Positions 1-10,185 of a stretch of 64,000 bases of DNA are shown one piece after another. The notes beneath the pieces were generated by a model. That model saw only the letters and a program-made list of their open reading frames with translations. It did no database searches and was not told the origin of the DNA. The position numbers were made by a program, and so were the translations under genes. Source of the DNA: Shinisaurus crocodilurus (lineage: Eukaryota > Chordata > Lepidosauria > Squamata > Shinisauridae); the NCBI GenBank assembly GCA_021292165.1, contig CM037877.1, positions 8,919,980 to 8,983,979 of the forward strand, given 5' to 3'. Each line of letters starts with the position of its first letter. Position 1 is the stretch's first letter.

Positions 1-24
1 CCCATTTCTGCACGAGCTTGTATA

Positions 25-29
25 TACAC

Positions 30-65
<36 letters not shown>

Positions 66-90
66 GTGTGTGTGTGTGTGTGTGTGTATG
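25..90. repeat. (CA)n followed by (TG)n, self-complementary microsatellite
   Basis: A run of CA dinucleotides (about 26-62) is followed within a few bases by a run of TG (65-88). The two halves are complementary, so each strand could fold into a hairpin. No gene context is visible. Confidence 0.9.
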
Positions 91-92
91 AA

Positions 93-392
93 AATGTGTA
101 TTTTTTGTAATGTGCACATTTTTATATGTACATGTTTTGAATGCATGCAGCCATTGAATAAAGTGTCTTAATGTGCATTGTGGAAATGGACACATTTTTT
201 TCTAATGTGTGCATGTTGTTGCTGAACACATTTTTATTTACTGTTTGGTGGAATGCATGCCAATGTTGGAAATATATGGATTTCTTACTGAATATTGCAT
301 CCACGTCTATCTTTGGTACTGGGAGGTGCAGATTGTGGGGAAGTGCATTAAAAAAACAGCTCGATGGGGTGAATTTCTCACAGATCCCTACC
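93..392. mobile_element. AT-rich element of the TAGGGATGT-terminus group (fragment)
   Basis: The stretch carries irregular recurrences of a TGTGCATTTTT-like word, and ends with a 'gaatttctcacagatcccta' type terminus near 390. The same composition and the same terminal word recur at about 4329, 14299, 16140, 32160, 34879 and elsewhere in the window. I read it as one copy of a non-autonomous DNA-transposon-like family whose left end is degraded or outside the window. No TSD was found, so the superfamily is unknown. Confidence 0.45.
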
Positions 393-1141
393 AACCCCAT
401 TGCCCCCCCCTGGCCTCCCCACACACACTTTTTATTGGCAAAAATAATATCTTACCTTACCTTTGCGAAAGTAGGGAAGCGTAGCCAGCAGCAATAAAGG
501 TTTACAGGCAGGTGCTTGCCTTTTGGACTCTTAAGCTGGAAAACTAAAGAGTTTTGAGTAGAGAAATGCACATTTCATACTACTGGCAGGAAGTGGTGCT
601 CCTCAACATTCTGGTCATTTTTAGGAGCATTGTTTTCAGGTTAGACTCAGATAATGGGTTGAGGAAGATATTTATCCAAAGAAAACATTTGCAGTAAGTA
701 GAAAGTTAATACAACAGAGGTAAAGATAGACTAAACTCATCCATTCTGATCTGATATCTTACCTATCTAAATACTGGTAGATTTTCTTTTTTTTTAATGT
801 GTGAGGGACATTACGATGGGATCATCTGTCTGCAGTCTGGAGAGATATAGTAGTCCTCTCTGAATGTTGAAAAACGGTTGAACGTGGGAAAATGTGGAAC
901 GAGCATGTTGAAAAGGTGACAAAATGAAGTCTTGGCAATATATGAATGGGGAAATGGGATTAGCCCCTTTGTGCAATTGCGTTAGTCTTATCAAAACTCT
1001 GTTGCCATTCTTTGACATTTCTCAGCTATTTAACACAGGTAAACCATTCCAGAAAAAGTGGCAACACCATTTGGCCTTCTTCTTCTTATTACCCAAGAGC
1101 GTGGGTAGGAGGTTTTCTTTTCAGATGTATTAGATGACAAC
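393..1141. other. No recognisable feature
   Basis: Ordinary AT-rich sequence with small chance open frames on both strands. I see no repeat family, RNA gene or coding signal here. Confidence 0.5.
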
Positions 1142-1245
1142 TCCCAGCATTCCTGACTGTAGGCCATGCTGGCTGCAACTGTTGGGATTTGTAGTCCAAA
1201 ACATCTGTAGACTGCTGGGAGATGTAGTCCAATAACATGTTACTT
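1142..1245. mobile_element. Old hAT-like MITE remnant (family A)
   Basis: Contains 'aactcccagcattcctgac' and, inverted, 'gggatttgtagtccaaaaca', the same internal words as the intact family A foldbacks at 17753, 19592 and 47126. Both termini are eroded and no TSD is visible, so this is an old, partial copy. Confidence 0.55.
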
Positions 1246-1259
1246 TTTTTTTTTTAGAA

Positions 1260-1706
1260 TGGAAATAAGCTATGCCAGCTCCAGGGGTGTATTAGCAGCC
1301 CCATTCTGCCCCAGAACACCCTCTGAATGCCTCATTTTTGCCCTTTTCACCATTGGCATTCCAACAGTGGAGGAGCAACAATGGCAGACCTTCCTGGCAC
1401 CGCATATACGAGGCTTCTGAGGGGTGGACCTCTCCTGCCCTTCCTCACCATTGGTGGAAAGAGGGATCTGCTAAATCCTATGGTCCCTGGGACACCCTTC
1501 TGTGGACCATGGGACTGACACTTATTCCATTTTTGTGTGTATTTTTGCTTTGTTTAAAGTGTTGATTATATTTCTTGCTTATTCTCATTTCTTCTGGACA
1601 ATGGTTGTTAGTTGCACTTGTACTCTTATTCTTCACTTGCTCGGTTTTATGATTATGCTGCGCATTGCTCTGGGTACTTTCAATAGAAGTGTGGAATATA
1701 AATGAT
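1260..1706 (+). mobile_element. Possible L2-like LINE 3' end
   Basis: The T-rich stretch ends with 'agtgtggaatataaatga', which resembles the 'aggcggtataaat' ending of the L2-type 3' ends elsewhere in the window (40082, 45228). No reverse-transcriptase reading frame can be recovered. The identification rests only on the tail-like ending and composition. Confidence 0.3.
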
Positions 1707-2082
1707 ACATTCTTTATGATTATTCTTGGTAGCCTTTAAGGGGGAAACTATGGACAGAAAACTGCAGCAGACTGCCCATACACCAATTCCAAAATTAAAT
1801 TTAGTAAACAAAATGCAGGAAGAACAAAACTTGGAGCAGAACAAACTTATGGAACAATGATACATTGTTGTACGTATAGCCATAATAATACATGGGCAGC
1901 AGTCTGAAATGAGCCAGCAGCTGGAAATCAGGAACTATTATCTGCAATGGGATGCCCATGAGCTGCTCCCTTATGTGATGGATCCAGTGTCCCCTTCCTA
2001 GGGCCACGTGTGGAGGCTACATGACCAGAAATCCCTGGACCTAGAAAGTCAGCATGAGAGGGAGGAGCCATTCTAGAAGGGC

Positions 2083-2256
2083 AGTGGCTCAGTGAGATGA
2101 AGCACCTGCTTGGCACGCAGAATGTCTGGCATCTCCTGGCAGGGCTGGAAAAAATCCTGCCTGAAACCCTGGAGAGCTGCTGCCAGTCAGTGTCAGCCAT
2201 ACTGGGCTTTGATGGACCATTAGTCCATATAAGGCACTTTCCAATGCTCCTATGTT
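2083..2256 (+). mobile_element. tRNA-derived SINE, degraded copy
   Basis: Begins with a tRNA-like head ('gtggctcagtgagatgaagc', A-box region) and continues with 'tggcatctcctggcagggct' and 'gagctgctgccagtcagtgt'. It ends in 'aaggcactttccaatgctcc'. The same order of blocks is present at 15916-16110 and 48976-49146, which shows that it is dispersed. The B box is damaged, so transcription is unlikely. It resembles a tRNA-headed SINE I associate with squamates. Confidence 0.7.
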
Positions 2257-2950
2257 AGAAGAGTGGGCACAGAAGGCCCACTGTGTAAGCTCCTTGCATA
2301 GCCCTTTGTCCTAAGGTCTTGAAGCCAACAGAGCCCATATTTGTTTCTGTTCTGGACTTCACACGCAGCTTCTTTGCCAATGAGACAGAAGGGGCTCAGG
2401 CACAGAATGTCTTTGCCTTAAGGTCACCGCCATTTGATCAAGGACAGAGGAGCTGGGGAGGGGGGAAAGAGCTTTGCCTCTCTGATACACAAAGGGAGAG
2501 CTGCCCACTGACAGCATGTAAAAAGCGTCAGATTTTTCCAGAACTGCCACAATGATGTTTCCGAAACCTACAGGCAACTGGTGCTTCTGACTGTCTCGGA
2601 TTGTGTTATGAGGGCTGACTTGCTGCAGTGTTAGTGACGGCAGAATGTCATTCACATCCCAATACGAGGGGGCAAGTTGATCTTCCCTGTCTATCTTGCA
2701 GCTGTCTGCTAAATCATGCCCATTTTTGACATTCCTGGAGCCTCCTGCTATGCGCAGCAAAGAGACTGTAAAGAAGCTGATGAGGCCTGCCTGCCTCACA
2801 CAGGATATTTTAGGGAATTCCAAATGCTCCAGATTGTTGTTCAGTTATGAAGGCAGGGCTGACCGGTCATGGATTTTGCATGCGCCAAACACGACCAAGA
2901 CTTTCCAAGCCTCCATTTGGTACACTTGATGTGTACAGAAAGCAATCGAC
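2257..2950. other. Apparently single-copy sequence, no gene recognised
   Basis: I see no internal copy of this stretch in the window and no transposon ends. A minus-strand open frame of about 154 codons (2359-2823) has no recognisable domain, and I do not call it a gene. The stretch could be a host exon-like or conserved segment, but nothing in the bases proves it. Confidence 0.35.
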
Positions 2951-3013
2951 TTAACCAACTTAGACCCTGTGCAGAATGAGCCGCACAGTTTTAAGTATGT
3001 GTATCATCTATAC

Positions 3014-3286
3014 CAGTGTTCTCCAACCTTGGGTTCCCAGATGTTTTTGGCCTGCAACTCCTAGCATTGCTCAAATGATACTTGGTTGCATGTGAATAGG
3101 GTGCGACACATGTGTAAAAGGTGTGTGTGTGTGTGTGCGCGCGCGTGCCTGTGTGCCTATGTGCCTGTGTGTGCGTGCATGCGTGTGTGTCAGGGGAATA
3201 TGAGTGGAATATAATATGTTAATAAAATTTTTGGCCTGGGAGTTGCAGGCCAAAAACATCTGGGGACCCAAGGTTGGAGAACACTG
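3014..3286. mobile_element. hAT-like foldback element (family A) with captured cargo
   Basis: Both ends match the family A terminal inverted repeat (CAGTGTTCTCCAACCTTGGG and its complement). The left flank reads atctatac and the right flank atctatct, an imperfect 8-bp TSD. Other family A copies have a palindromic centre, but here the arms (about 50 bp each) are separated by 164 bp that is an inverted near-copy of the sequence at 3405-3572. Eight-base TSDs and CAG...CTG ends are the hallmark of hAT elements. No transposase is encoded, so movement would need a transposase supplied elsewhere. Confidence 0.85.
3066..3229 (+). repeat. Inverted duplicate arm 1 (inside the foldback element)
   Basis: This 164-bp stretch is the reverse complement of 3405-3572. 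Outside a GT/CA tract of different length, the only change I see is a two-base difference (gc versus at, near 3103). It contains a mixed GT-rich microsatellite and ends abruptly at the two transposon arms, so it appears to be the derived copy. Confidence 0.9.
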
Positions 3287-3357
3287 ATCTATCTATATAT
3301 AGATATATAGATATAGATATAGATAGATATAGATATAGATATAGATATAGATATAGA
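3287..3357. repeat. (TAGATA)n-type microsatellite
   Basis: Repeats of atctat and agatat begin directly at the right TSD of the foldback element at 3014-3286. The array may have grown out of the TSD sequence itself, which has the same composition. Confidence 0.85.
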
Positions 3358-3404
3358 AATGCATACATTCATGCATACTCAAGCAATCCAAATTAATTTT
3401 TGCT

Positions 3405-3486
3405 AATTTTATTAACATATTATATTCCACTCATATTCCCCTGACACACACGCATGCACGCACACACAGGCACATAGGCACACAGG

Positions 3487-3517
<31 letters not shown>

Positions 3518-3572
3518 CTTTTACACATGTGTCATACCCTATTCACATGCAACCAAGTATCATTTGAGCAAT
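3405..3572 (-). repeat. Inverted duplicate arm 2 (probable donor locus)
   Basis: Reverse-complement partner of 3066-3229. Its flanks ('tttttgct' on the left, 'tatagaag' on the right) run on without transposon ends, which suggests it is the original sequence copied into the neighbouring element. Confidence 0.9.
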
Positions 3573-3775
3573 TATAGAAGGGCACAAAAAGAACTGAAAT
3601 GGGTGGCAAACTCACCTCCAGTGGTGAGGGTGATCCTAGGAGCCCCAGTGGCTGGCAGGTGCCAGTTCTTTTCCTCTACCAAGCCCAAGAGGAAGCACTG
3701 CCCTCGCTCTGGTTGTTGGAGTGTCACCATGAAGCCAGTCAGAGTAAGGCAATGCATCCTGCCCTCATTCTAGGG

Positions 3776-3915
3776 CAGCCTTCCCCAAACTGGTTCCCTC
3801 CAAACATTTTGGATTTCAAGCTCCCATCAGCACCAGCCAGCCAGCATGACCAATGGTCAGGAATGTTGGGAGTTGTCGTCAGAAGCATCTCAAGGGCACC
3901 TGCTTGGGAAGGCTG
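3776..3915. mobile_element. hAT-like MITE, older member of family A
   Basis: Termini CAGCCTTCCCCAAAC and its complement at the right end (gggaaggctg) are flanked by ttctaggg and ctctaggg, an 8-bp TSD with one mismatch. The interior contains the 'gttgggagttgtcgtc' word of family A, diverged. The palindrome is imperfect, so the copy is older than those at 17753 and 47126. Confidence 0.85.
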
Positions 3916-4328
3916 CTCTAGGGCCTTCTGGGGAAACATTTGTCTCAGTCTCCATTTCAGGCAGCTTCTTACATTCAGAAAAGTGGAGGGACTTACATAA
4001 TGGGGTAGAAATGAATGCCTCTCATCCCATGCATGTTGCCTGGATGTGGTGCATAGCTTCTGTTTAGAGCTCTCACTCGTTCAATTTGAGAAGATGTAAT
4101 ATGATATATTGGGCAGAAGACAGTCTCCTCTGAAAGCCTCATGCAACCTATTTGGAGCTCTAAAAGTTCCATCAGCAGCACCTTGAATGGCACTTTGAAG
4201 AGGAAGCAGGATCTGCATGGGTGCTGAATAATGGATCCTTCCAACTGGAGGTACCAAGGATTGAACCTAGATCCTTCTGCATGCATCCCCCCCCCCTGAG
4301 CAATGGTCCCTCCCTAAAGCATCTTTTT

Positions 4329-4536
4329 AGGGATGTACAAATCAGCAAAACCCTGAGCTCATTGAGGTTCTCTGACTTCCACGTCAAAGCTTGTTCCAAC
4401 TTGTGTCTGTATGAGATTGCAAGCTTTATGTTCAGGACAAGTCTGCATTCTGGTCCAGGCAGTGCAGGATTTTGGGTAAATTCTGGTCAAAAATGAAATG
4501 AAATGGATTGTTCATACATCTCTACGAGCCACACAA
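4329..4536. mobile_element. AT-rich element of the TAGGGATGT-terminus group
   Basis: Starts 'tagggatgtacaaatcagca' and ends 'ttcatacatctcta', giving imperfect inverted termini of the kind shared by several elements in the window. The internal words 'gagctcattgaggttctctg' and 'gcaagctttatgttc' resemble those at 34879 and 52682. No TSD found. Confidence 0.6.
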
Positions 4537-4618
4537 TGGAAAGTGAAACTGCAAGCACAGCACAGAGAGTGAGTCAGGGTACCTGGGTATAATGAGGTTG
4601 TGTTCCTTTCCTCCCCAA

Positions 4619-4641
4619 GCAGCAGCAGCAGCAGCAGCAGA
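4619..4641 (+). repeat. (CAG)n trinucleotide tract
   Basis: Seven uninterrupted AGC/CAG units. There is no reading frame around them that would suggest a coding repeat. Confidence 0.85.
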
Positions 4642-5199
4642 TCAGAAGAAAACCGGGAAAAAAATATGCAAAAGAGTGGATGTTTGGGCAGGAGGGTTGC
4701 AAAATGTTCATGTTCCCCAAAAGTTTAACTTGTGCTACAAGAACTGAATCTCATCAAAGAGGGTGGGGTGGGGGGACAGGCATTGCACTGTTAAATATCA
4801 GTTGTCAAATTTCAAATATTGAATTCGTATCTCATTGAAGGTCAAATTCCAATATCAATTCTTTGGTGAATATTTGGTAAATAGCAGCATATTCAAAGGA
4901 CATCCAATGAACGGCTGACATCAACATTTTCAGAGGAGAGAAGGGAGAAGAACTTGGAGGGGGGCGGGTTGGTTCAGCCTGGAAGGGAGGCAAGAAAATA
5001 TGCCTGCAGGCCTGGAAAAAAATGGGCACATGTGCCTACCCCTGATGTATTGGAAGCTTTCAGGGTGCAGCCAGTCTCTCAAGGGAACTTGGAAGGGGTA
5101 GCGTGCTCTCTTTGAATGCTTCCAACCCTCCTCCATTCCAGTTAATCTTCTACCAGTGTTGCATTTTCTCTCAGTTTCTCCAAAGTAAGTCCGCATGAA

Positions 5200-5500
5200 G
5201 TTCGCAAGCATTAGCTTGTCTCACTTCTAATAATAGGCAACTCTGTCAGCATTTGGGGTGTGAGAAGGAAGCACCAAAGCTGTTGGCCTGTTTGTTTCTA
5301 CCATCAGCTGTGGACGCCAGAATGAGGTAGAAAGCCTTCCCAAGCTCCCTTTTCTGTCACTTTTAAAGCTCCCTTTAATTGTTAGTCACGATGCACTGTG
5401 GACAGAACAATTAGTTGTATCTATATTAGATCTAAACTGTAATTATTTGTTACATTAATCATGACTGGAGTGAGAATTTAATTAGTCACGAACATTAAGT
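5200..5500. other. Unique AT-rich block, possible conserved non-coding element
   Basis: No repeat family is recognisable. The block is rich in homeodomain-like core words (taattg, attaat, ttaatcatga, aatttaatta) and lies between transposon-dense regions. Conservation cannot be judged from one sequence, so this is only a candidate. Confidence 0.3.
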
Positions 5501-5540
5501 GATTTCTATGTCTCTGTGTGTGTATGTGCGCGGATGCCAG

Positions 5541-5983
5541 CCTTAGAGAGAGAGAGAGAGAGAGAGGTGGGGTGTGAGAAAGAGAAAGGGAGAAACAAGA
5601 GAAAAAGAAGAGAGAATGGAAGAGGGAGAAAAGGGGGGAGAGAGGGGGAAGAGAGAGAGAAAGAAGAGAAAATGGGAGAGAGAGAGAAAGAGAGGGGGAG
5701 GGAGAAAAGAGAGAGAAAAGAGACAATGGGAGAGGGAAAGAGAGAAGAGAGAGGGGGGAGAGAGAGAGAGAAAAGAGAAAAATAAGAGAGAACAGGACAG
5801 TGAGAGGGAGAGAAAGGGAGAAAAGAGAGAAAAAGAAGAGAAAATGAGAGAGAGAGGGGGGGGAGAAAGAGAGGGAGAACAAGAAAAAAAAGAAGGGAGA
5901 ACAGGAGAGGGAGAGAAAAAAGAGTGAGAGACCAAAAAAAGAGGAAGGGAGAGAGAGAAAGAGGAAAGAAAGGAGAATGGGAG

Positions 5984-6023
<40 letters not shown>
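5541..6023 (+). repeat. Long polypurine (GA)n-type tract
   Basis: About 480 bp in which the + strand is almost entirely A and G, built from GAGA, GGGA and GAAA words, beginning and ending with pure (GA)n. Only scattered T or C bases interrupt it. Such mirror-symmetric purine tracts are known to form triplex (H-) DNA. The long serine/leucine-rich and arginine/glutamate-rich open frames across it are artefacts of composition. Confidence 0.95.
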
Positions 6024-6027
<4 letters not shown>

Positions 6028-6629
6028 TTAGTATTATTATTCATGGGATTGGCAGCTTCCCCCCAAAAGGAAAACCATCCATTACTTAGTCCACATAAAT
6101 GTAAAGACATCTGGATGTGTTGAAATATGCTACTGTGGAAAGTGTTTTTACTCTGTCACTGGTACAAATCTGAAAATGTGATTTATTTGAAAGAAGGAAA
6201 TGACAGTTTCCTGCCCACTAAAGTGTGTGTGCCTGTGGGGGGGGGGCAGTGACTGTGTGTGTGGGGGTGCCTGTCTCATCAGGGCACCTGCAGCTCAGCT
6301 GGATGGGGTCAGGTTTGGCCGCACCTCTTTAAGCATCCACTCCTTCTCCCCACTTCTTAGCTTAATATGTTGGATGCTCTGGCCTGCTAGGACTACGGCA
6401 GCTGTGGATTTTGGAACTGAATAAACTTGAAGCCGGAAGCCAAAAAATAATTTAAAAAATAAAATAGGGATGTACAAACCTGACAGTTTATTCCTGTGAT
6501 GTTTTCCCATTTCCCTGGTCCTGGAAAGCTTGCACAAGGTGTCTTGGATACGCTTGCATTCTTTCCCAAACACTTTCTGCACATGCGGTGTTCTTTGCCG
6601 CCTGAACAAGCAGTTGTGCAACCCGATGC

Positions 6630-6832
6630 CACTGGAGGCTGGTGGCTCCTCCAATGTCAGTGGGGTGGTTTATCCACACCGGGTCGCAGTCGGAACTTTA
6701 AAGGAGCTATGCACGGTGCTGGACCCTATCCCTAAAATGGGTTCAGCACCCTGGATAGCTTCTTAAAAGTTCCGACTGCGACCCAGAGTGTATAAACCAT
6801 CCCACTGACACGGGACCCACCAGCTTCCACTG
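6630..6832. mobile_element. Foldback MITE, family B
   Basis: The termini cactggaggctggtggctcc and their complement at the right (acccaccagcttccactg) enclose an extended palindrome. Its arms 'gcagtcggaactt' and 'aagttccgactgcgac' flank a centre containing 'ctaaaatgggttcagcaccc'. Family B recurs at 18033, 18447, 19905, 31404, 47315 and 57950. The last of these has a perfect 8-bp TSD. No clear TSD for this copy. Confidence 0.8.
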
Positions 6833-7275
6833 TCTGTCTGATGCTCATTATCACCCTGGACTGGCGCATGGCTGAAATACCCTGGCTGGCTTCCACAAGC
6901 CAATGCTTGTGTAAGGCGATTGGTTGTGCTCACACACCACAGTCCGCCTTCAGTTGTGCTGCTCTTCTGTGAAACACAAGCACATACAAAATCCAAGATG
7001 GGGAGAAGACCCAAGTTGAATCGGCCAGCACGTCCATATAAGATCATCCTGGAAAATGACAGCAACGACAACCTCAAATCACAAATATCCATCATCGAAC
7101 CCCAACTCTGACCATTTAATGACCAGAGCTTAGGATTCCACTTTGTCCTCCCTTCTTGCTACTGGAAGGCAAAGGAGAGGAAATGCACTGAGCTGGCGTC
7201 CAGCATCCATACATTTGGCGAACTGTGATAGCCAGGGTGACAACATTGTGATAATACAGCAGTGTTAATGAGTCA
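6833..7275. other. No recognised feature
   Basis: Mixed-composition sequence without transposon ends I can recognise. An open frame at about 6920-7111 has no recognisable domain. Confidence 0.4.
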
Positions 7276-7276
7276 T

Positions 7277-7301
7277 ATATATATATATATATATATATAT
7301 G
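7277..7301. repeat. (AT)n microsatellite
   Basis: Uninterrupted AT dinucleotides, about twelve units. Confidence 0.9.
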
Positions 7302-7588
7302 CTTGTTATCACCCAAACCAGCAAGAACAATCTTTTTTTTTTTTAACTGTCTCAGCATTCTTGAGCTCATTACACTGACCTGTCAGAAATGACAACTTGG
7401 CCGGTCTTGGTTATTCCATTTTTTGACAAGGTGTTGTCTATGGTTCCCTGCAATAATGTCAGCTTTTAAAGGTGCAATCTACTTAGGGAAGCTCATTTCT
7501 TTGAATTTACTCCCTCACTGCCCCCCCCAACTGACTGTCAATGTGGCAAGCACGGCTTAGTTTTATTAGGGAACAGTGGGCGTAATCT

Positions 7589-7591
7589 CAT

Positions 7592-7642
<51 letters not shown>
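7589..7642 (+). repeat. (TC)n(CA)n compound microsatellite
   Basis: About a dozen TC units pass directly into CA units. Confidence 0.9.
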
Positions 7643-7645
<3 letters not shown>

Positions 7646-7969
7646 TCCAGCATCTGACATCACTGAATCTGGGACTTGGAACACAAGCAGCAGAGTGTTA
7701 TCAATTTAGGGCTTCCTAGTTTCAGGGTTTGACCTCAGATCCAAGAATTTTAGCCCCAAACAACAGCCTTGCACATCGAGTACTTCTCTCTCTCTCTTAC
7801 AGCATGAAGCAATGGAAGGTGTTCAGTTTTTGTGTGAACTTTTCCCTAATATAGCCATTTGTCCAATGCTGGGAATGGTTTGTTTCTTGTGGATCTGCGA
7901 AGGGCCCTGCTGGAATTTATTCCTGGCAGGTGGGGGAGAGGAGACTAAGCAGAGGCTTGTCTCTCTCTG

Positions 7970-8385
7970 TGGCAGGTAAGTGCGGGAATAGGCAGTGGGG
8001 TCGGGTTCAGTGAGCATCCGATGGCACCTTTGAGGTGACTGGCGAGGCCTGAGGCTCCCCGCTCAGGATTTTGTGGCCCAGTGTGGGAGATCAGGATCGC
8101 CTTTGAGGCTGACTCACCTCGCCCTCTTGGAGTTTCATGGCCCCGTGCGGTGGTGACAGTGGGAAGGCCTCCCAGCACCAGGATGGTGTAAAACTGGGCA
8201 GGGGTGTGTGAGTTACAGCGCTGCCCCTCAGTGTTGGATGTGTTGCCTGATAAGACCTCCACTGGCCAACGGCAAGTTTAGTTAGTACCTGCACTTCTAC
8301 CTTTCACAGATTTTGTTATTTAATAAATGTGGCCCTAAATTTCCACCATATTCCGTGTCTCGACTCCTTATTTCCCCCTTTACAC
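7970..8385 (+). repeat. Local duplication, copy 1 (longer)
   Basis: Starts 'gcaggtaagtgcgggaatag' and ends with 'ccgtgtctcgactccttat'. Both ends recur in the same order and orientation at 8745-8930. The longer copy has about 225 bp in the middle (roughly 8050-8275) that the second lacks. I cannot assign the unit to a known family. Confidence 0.8.
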
Positions 8386-8744
8386 ACGCAATTCCATTTC
8401 CCCAACCATGCGTAGCTGTGGGCGTGGAGCATTTTGCACGTGGGGGGGAGAGGAGAGTGAGACCACTATGGGGTGATCTCACCCTCCAATGAGGCTCAAG
8501 GAGGGTGGGGTGCCATCATCGATATTAGACCCAGCCGCCCCACCCTCGGCCTCTGTCTTTTGCAGCTCCCTCCCTCCCTGTTAGCAGTGTAGGCTCCGCT
8601 GTTCGCCTGTTTGGGGGCCGAGTAGGAATTTTGGCTCATTGTCTCGATTGGCTTAAGGGACAATGTGCGTGTTTCTCCTACTCTACATTGTGATCCAGGG
8701 TTGGGTTTTATTTCATTTGTTTTGGTTCAATTCAGTCGCATACG
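8386..8744. other. Spacer between two direct repeats
   Basis: Moderately GC-rich and then T-rich sequence separating the two duplicate copies. No protein domain, primer-binding site or polypurine tract that would make the flanking repeats convincing LTRs. Confidence 0.4.
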
Positions 8745-8930
8745 GCAGGTCAGTGCAGGAATAGGCAGTGGGGCAGGGTTGGTGAGCACCTGATGGCGCC
8801 TTTTAGGCCAGTGGCCAGTTTAGTTAGTACGCACACTTCTACCTTCACTGATTTTGTTATTTCATAAGTGTGGCCCTAATTTTCCACCATATTCTGTGTC
8901 TCGACTCGTTATTTCCCTCTTGACATGCCC
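8745..8930 (+). repeat. Local duplication, copy 2 (internally deleted)
   Basis: Matches both ends of 7970-8385. The missing interior is bounded in copy 1 by short 'actggc'/'ggcca'-like words and fused here as 'ggccagtggccagttt', which suggests deletion between short direct repeats. Confidence 0.8.
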
Positions 8931-8960
8931 AAATAAAAGTTATAGGCAGTTCCTCTTAAA

Positions 8961-8995
8961 TAATAACAACAACAACAACAACAATAATAATAAAG
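8961..8995 (+). repeat. (AAC)n(AAT)n microsatellite
   Basis: About six AAC units followed by AAT units, with no recognisable retroelement tail upstream. Confidence 0.85.
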
Positions 8996-9599
8996 GTTAT
9001 CTGCACACATCCTCTACACCTATCTCTTTGAAATTTAGCTGGCTACTGAGCTTGCAAATCCCATCTAAATCTACCAAAATGCAAAACTGTTACAGCCACG
9101 TAACATAAACATAAGAAGCTCCAGATTTCCAAAGTGAGGTTCTGATTCAGAACTGAGTCAAAGTGGCTGGCCTCCAAATCATTCCAAGATGAATCAGGAC
9201 CCTTTCCAAAGTGCTGCTGAAGTGGGTTCCAAACTGATTCTTGTTTTCAGCGGACACCCCTACTGTACACTTGAAAAAATGTAAACGGAACTCTGCCCCA
9301 AGGAGAAAATTATTGGAAATTCTCGCCCCCTCCAGGCTCTTACACCAGAGTTTTCATTTCTCCCCTAACCCTCACAAATTTGTCAAAAATGGAAGAATTG
9401 AAATATTCACCACAACACTTTCTGCAGGACACCAGGGTGAGGAAGCCTCTGTCATCCTGAACATTGGAGATAGGGATAATTTCATGTACATTTCCAAATC
9501 TGAACAGCTCCTTCCTTCCTGATAAGATGCCGATCCAGTGGGAAAGACAACGTGTTACAATGTTCACCCCTCATGTACCACAGCTGCATTGAGATGCTG

Positions 9600-9690
9600 C
9601 TTCCACAGATGTCTAGACGGGGGGAAATCCCTACAATTCCCAGCATGCTGGGAGTTGTAGGACTTATTTTTCCCCTTCTAAACATTTATT
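9600..9690. mobile_element. Short foldback fragment, probably of the TTAA-flanked family
   Basis: Perfect inner hairpin around 'cccagcatgctgg', with arms 'ctacaattcccagcatgc' and 'gggagttgtagg'. Outside these lie 'tctagacgggggg' and 'cccttctaaaca', matching the 'tttagacagaaaaa' arms of the element at 11339-11539. Termini are missing. Confidence 0.5.
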
Positions 9691-9729
9691 TCTTGTTCTT
9701 GTTCTTTACAGCATTTGTATAACACTCCA

Positions 9730-10008
9730 TATCTAGACAGATTCCTCAGCACTGAACAATGAAAAGATAAAATATATTAAATAATAAAAACAATGCATTA
9801 AAACCAGGAAAACATTTTAAAAAAAACAGTGTCTGGTCAGGAAGGAAGGCTTCCTGGAACAAAGACGTCTTCAGCGGGCACTGAAAACAACACCGTGTCA
9901 GAACCTGCCTGACCTCCAGAGGCAAGGAGTTCCAGAGAAGTGGAGCCACCACACTGAAGACTCTTCTCCTGGTGGTCTCCAATCAGGCCATAGGTCCATA
10001 GGTCCTTA
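9730..10008 (-). mobile_element. L2 LINE 3' fragment
   Basis: Read on the minus strand, this encodes an L2-type carboxy end of the reverse-transcriptase ORF: 'TRRRVFSVVAPLLWNSLPLE' followed by 'LKTSLFQEAFLP'. It is followed by an AT-rich 3' UTR. The same motif order (FSVVAP-LWN-LP) recurs in the fragments at 39355 and 60322. The copy is 5'-truncated, as usual for LINEs. Confidence 0.85.
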
Positions 10009-10185
10009 GGATTGTGCCCTAAGTGTAGGAGGTGGCTGAGGGGGGGGGGTCTTCTTTCTTTTTCTTCTTTAACTTTCAAAATGTCCTGTGCACTTGCAGC
10101 AGCATGGGACTCTTTACAGAGAGGCTTTTCCAGCATGGCAGCTCTTCTTGAATGCCTAAGAGAGCATGTGACATCACACGGTCTC

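Noticed and set aside
2359..2823. 154-codon minus-strand open frame as a host gene
   Set aside because: No recognisable domain, codon bias or splice context; an overlapping plus-strand frame of similar quality exists.
3121..3510. CRISPR-like array in the CA/GT-rich repeats
   Set aside because: Simple dinucleotide repeats in an inverted duplication of a vertebrate genome; no spacer structure.
5478..6110. Long serine/leucine-rich minus-strand frame and arginine/glutamate-rich plus-strand frames
   Set aside because: They are translations of a polypurine/polypyrimidine tract; no start context, domain or non-repetitive sequence supports a protein.
7970..8930. LTR pair of a small retrotransposon
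   Set aside because: Repeats lack TG...CA ends, TSD, primer-binding site and polypurine tract.
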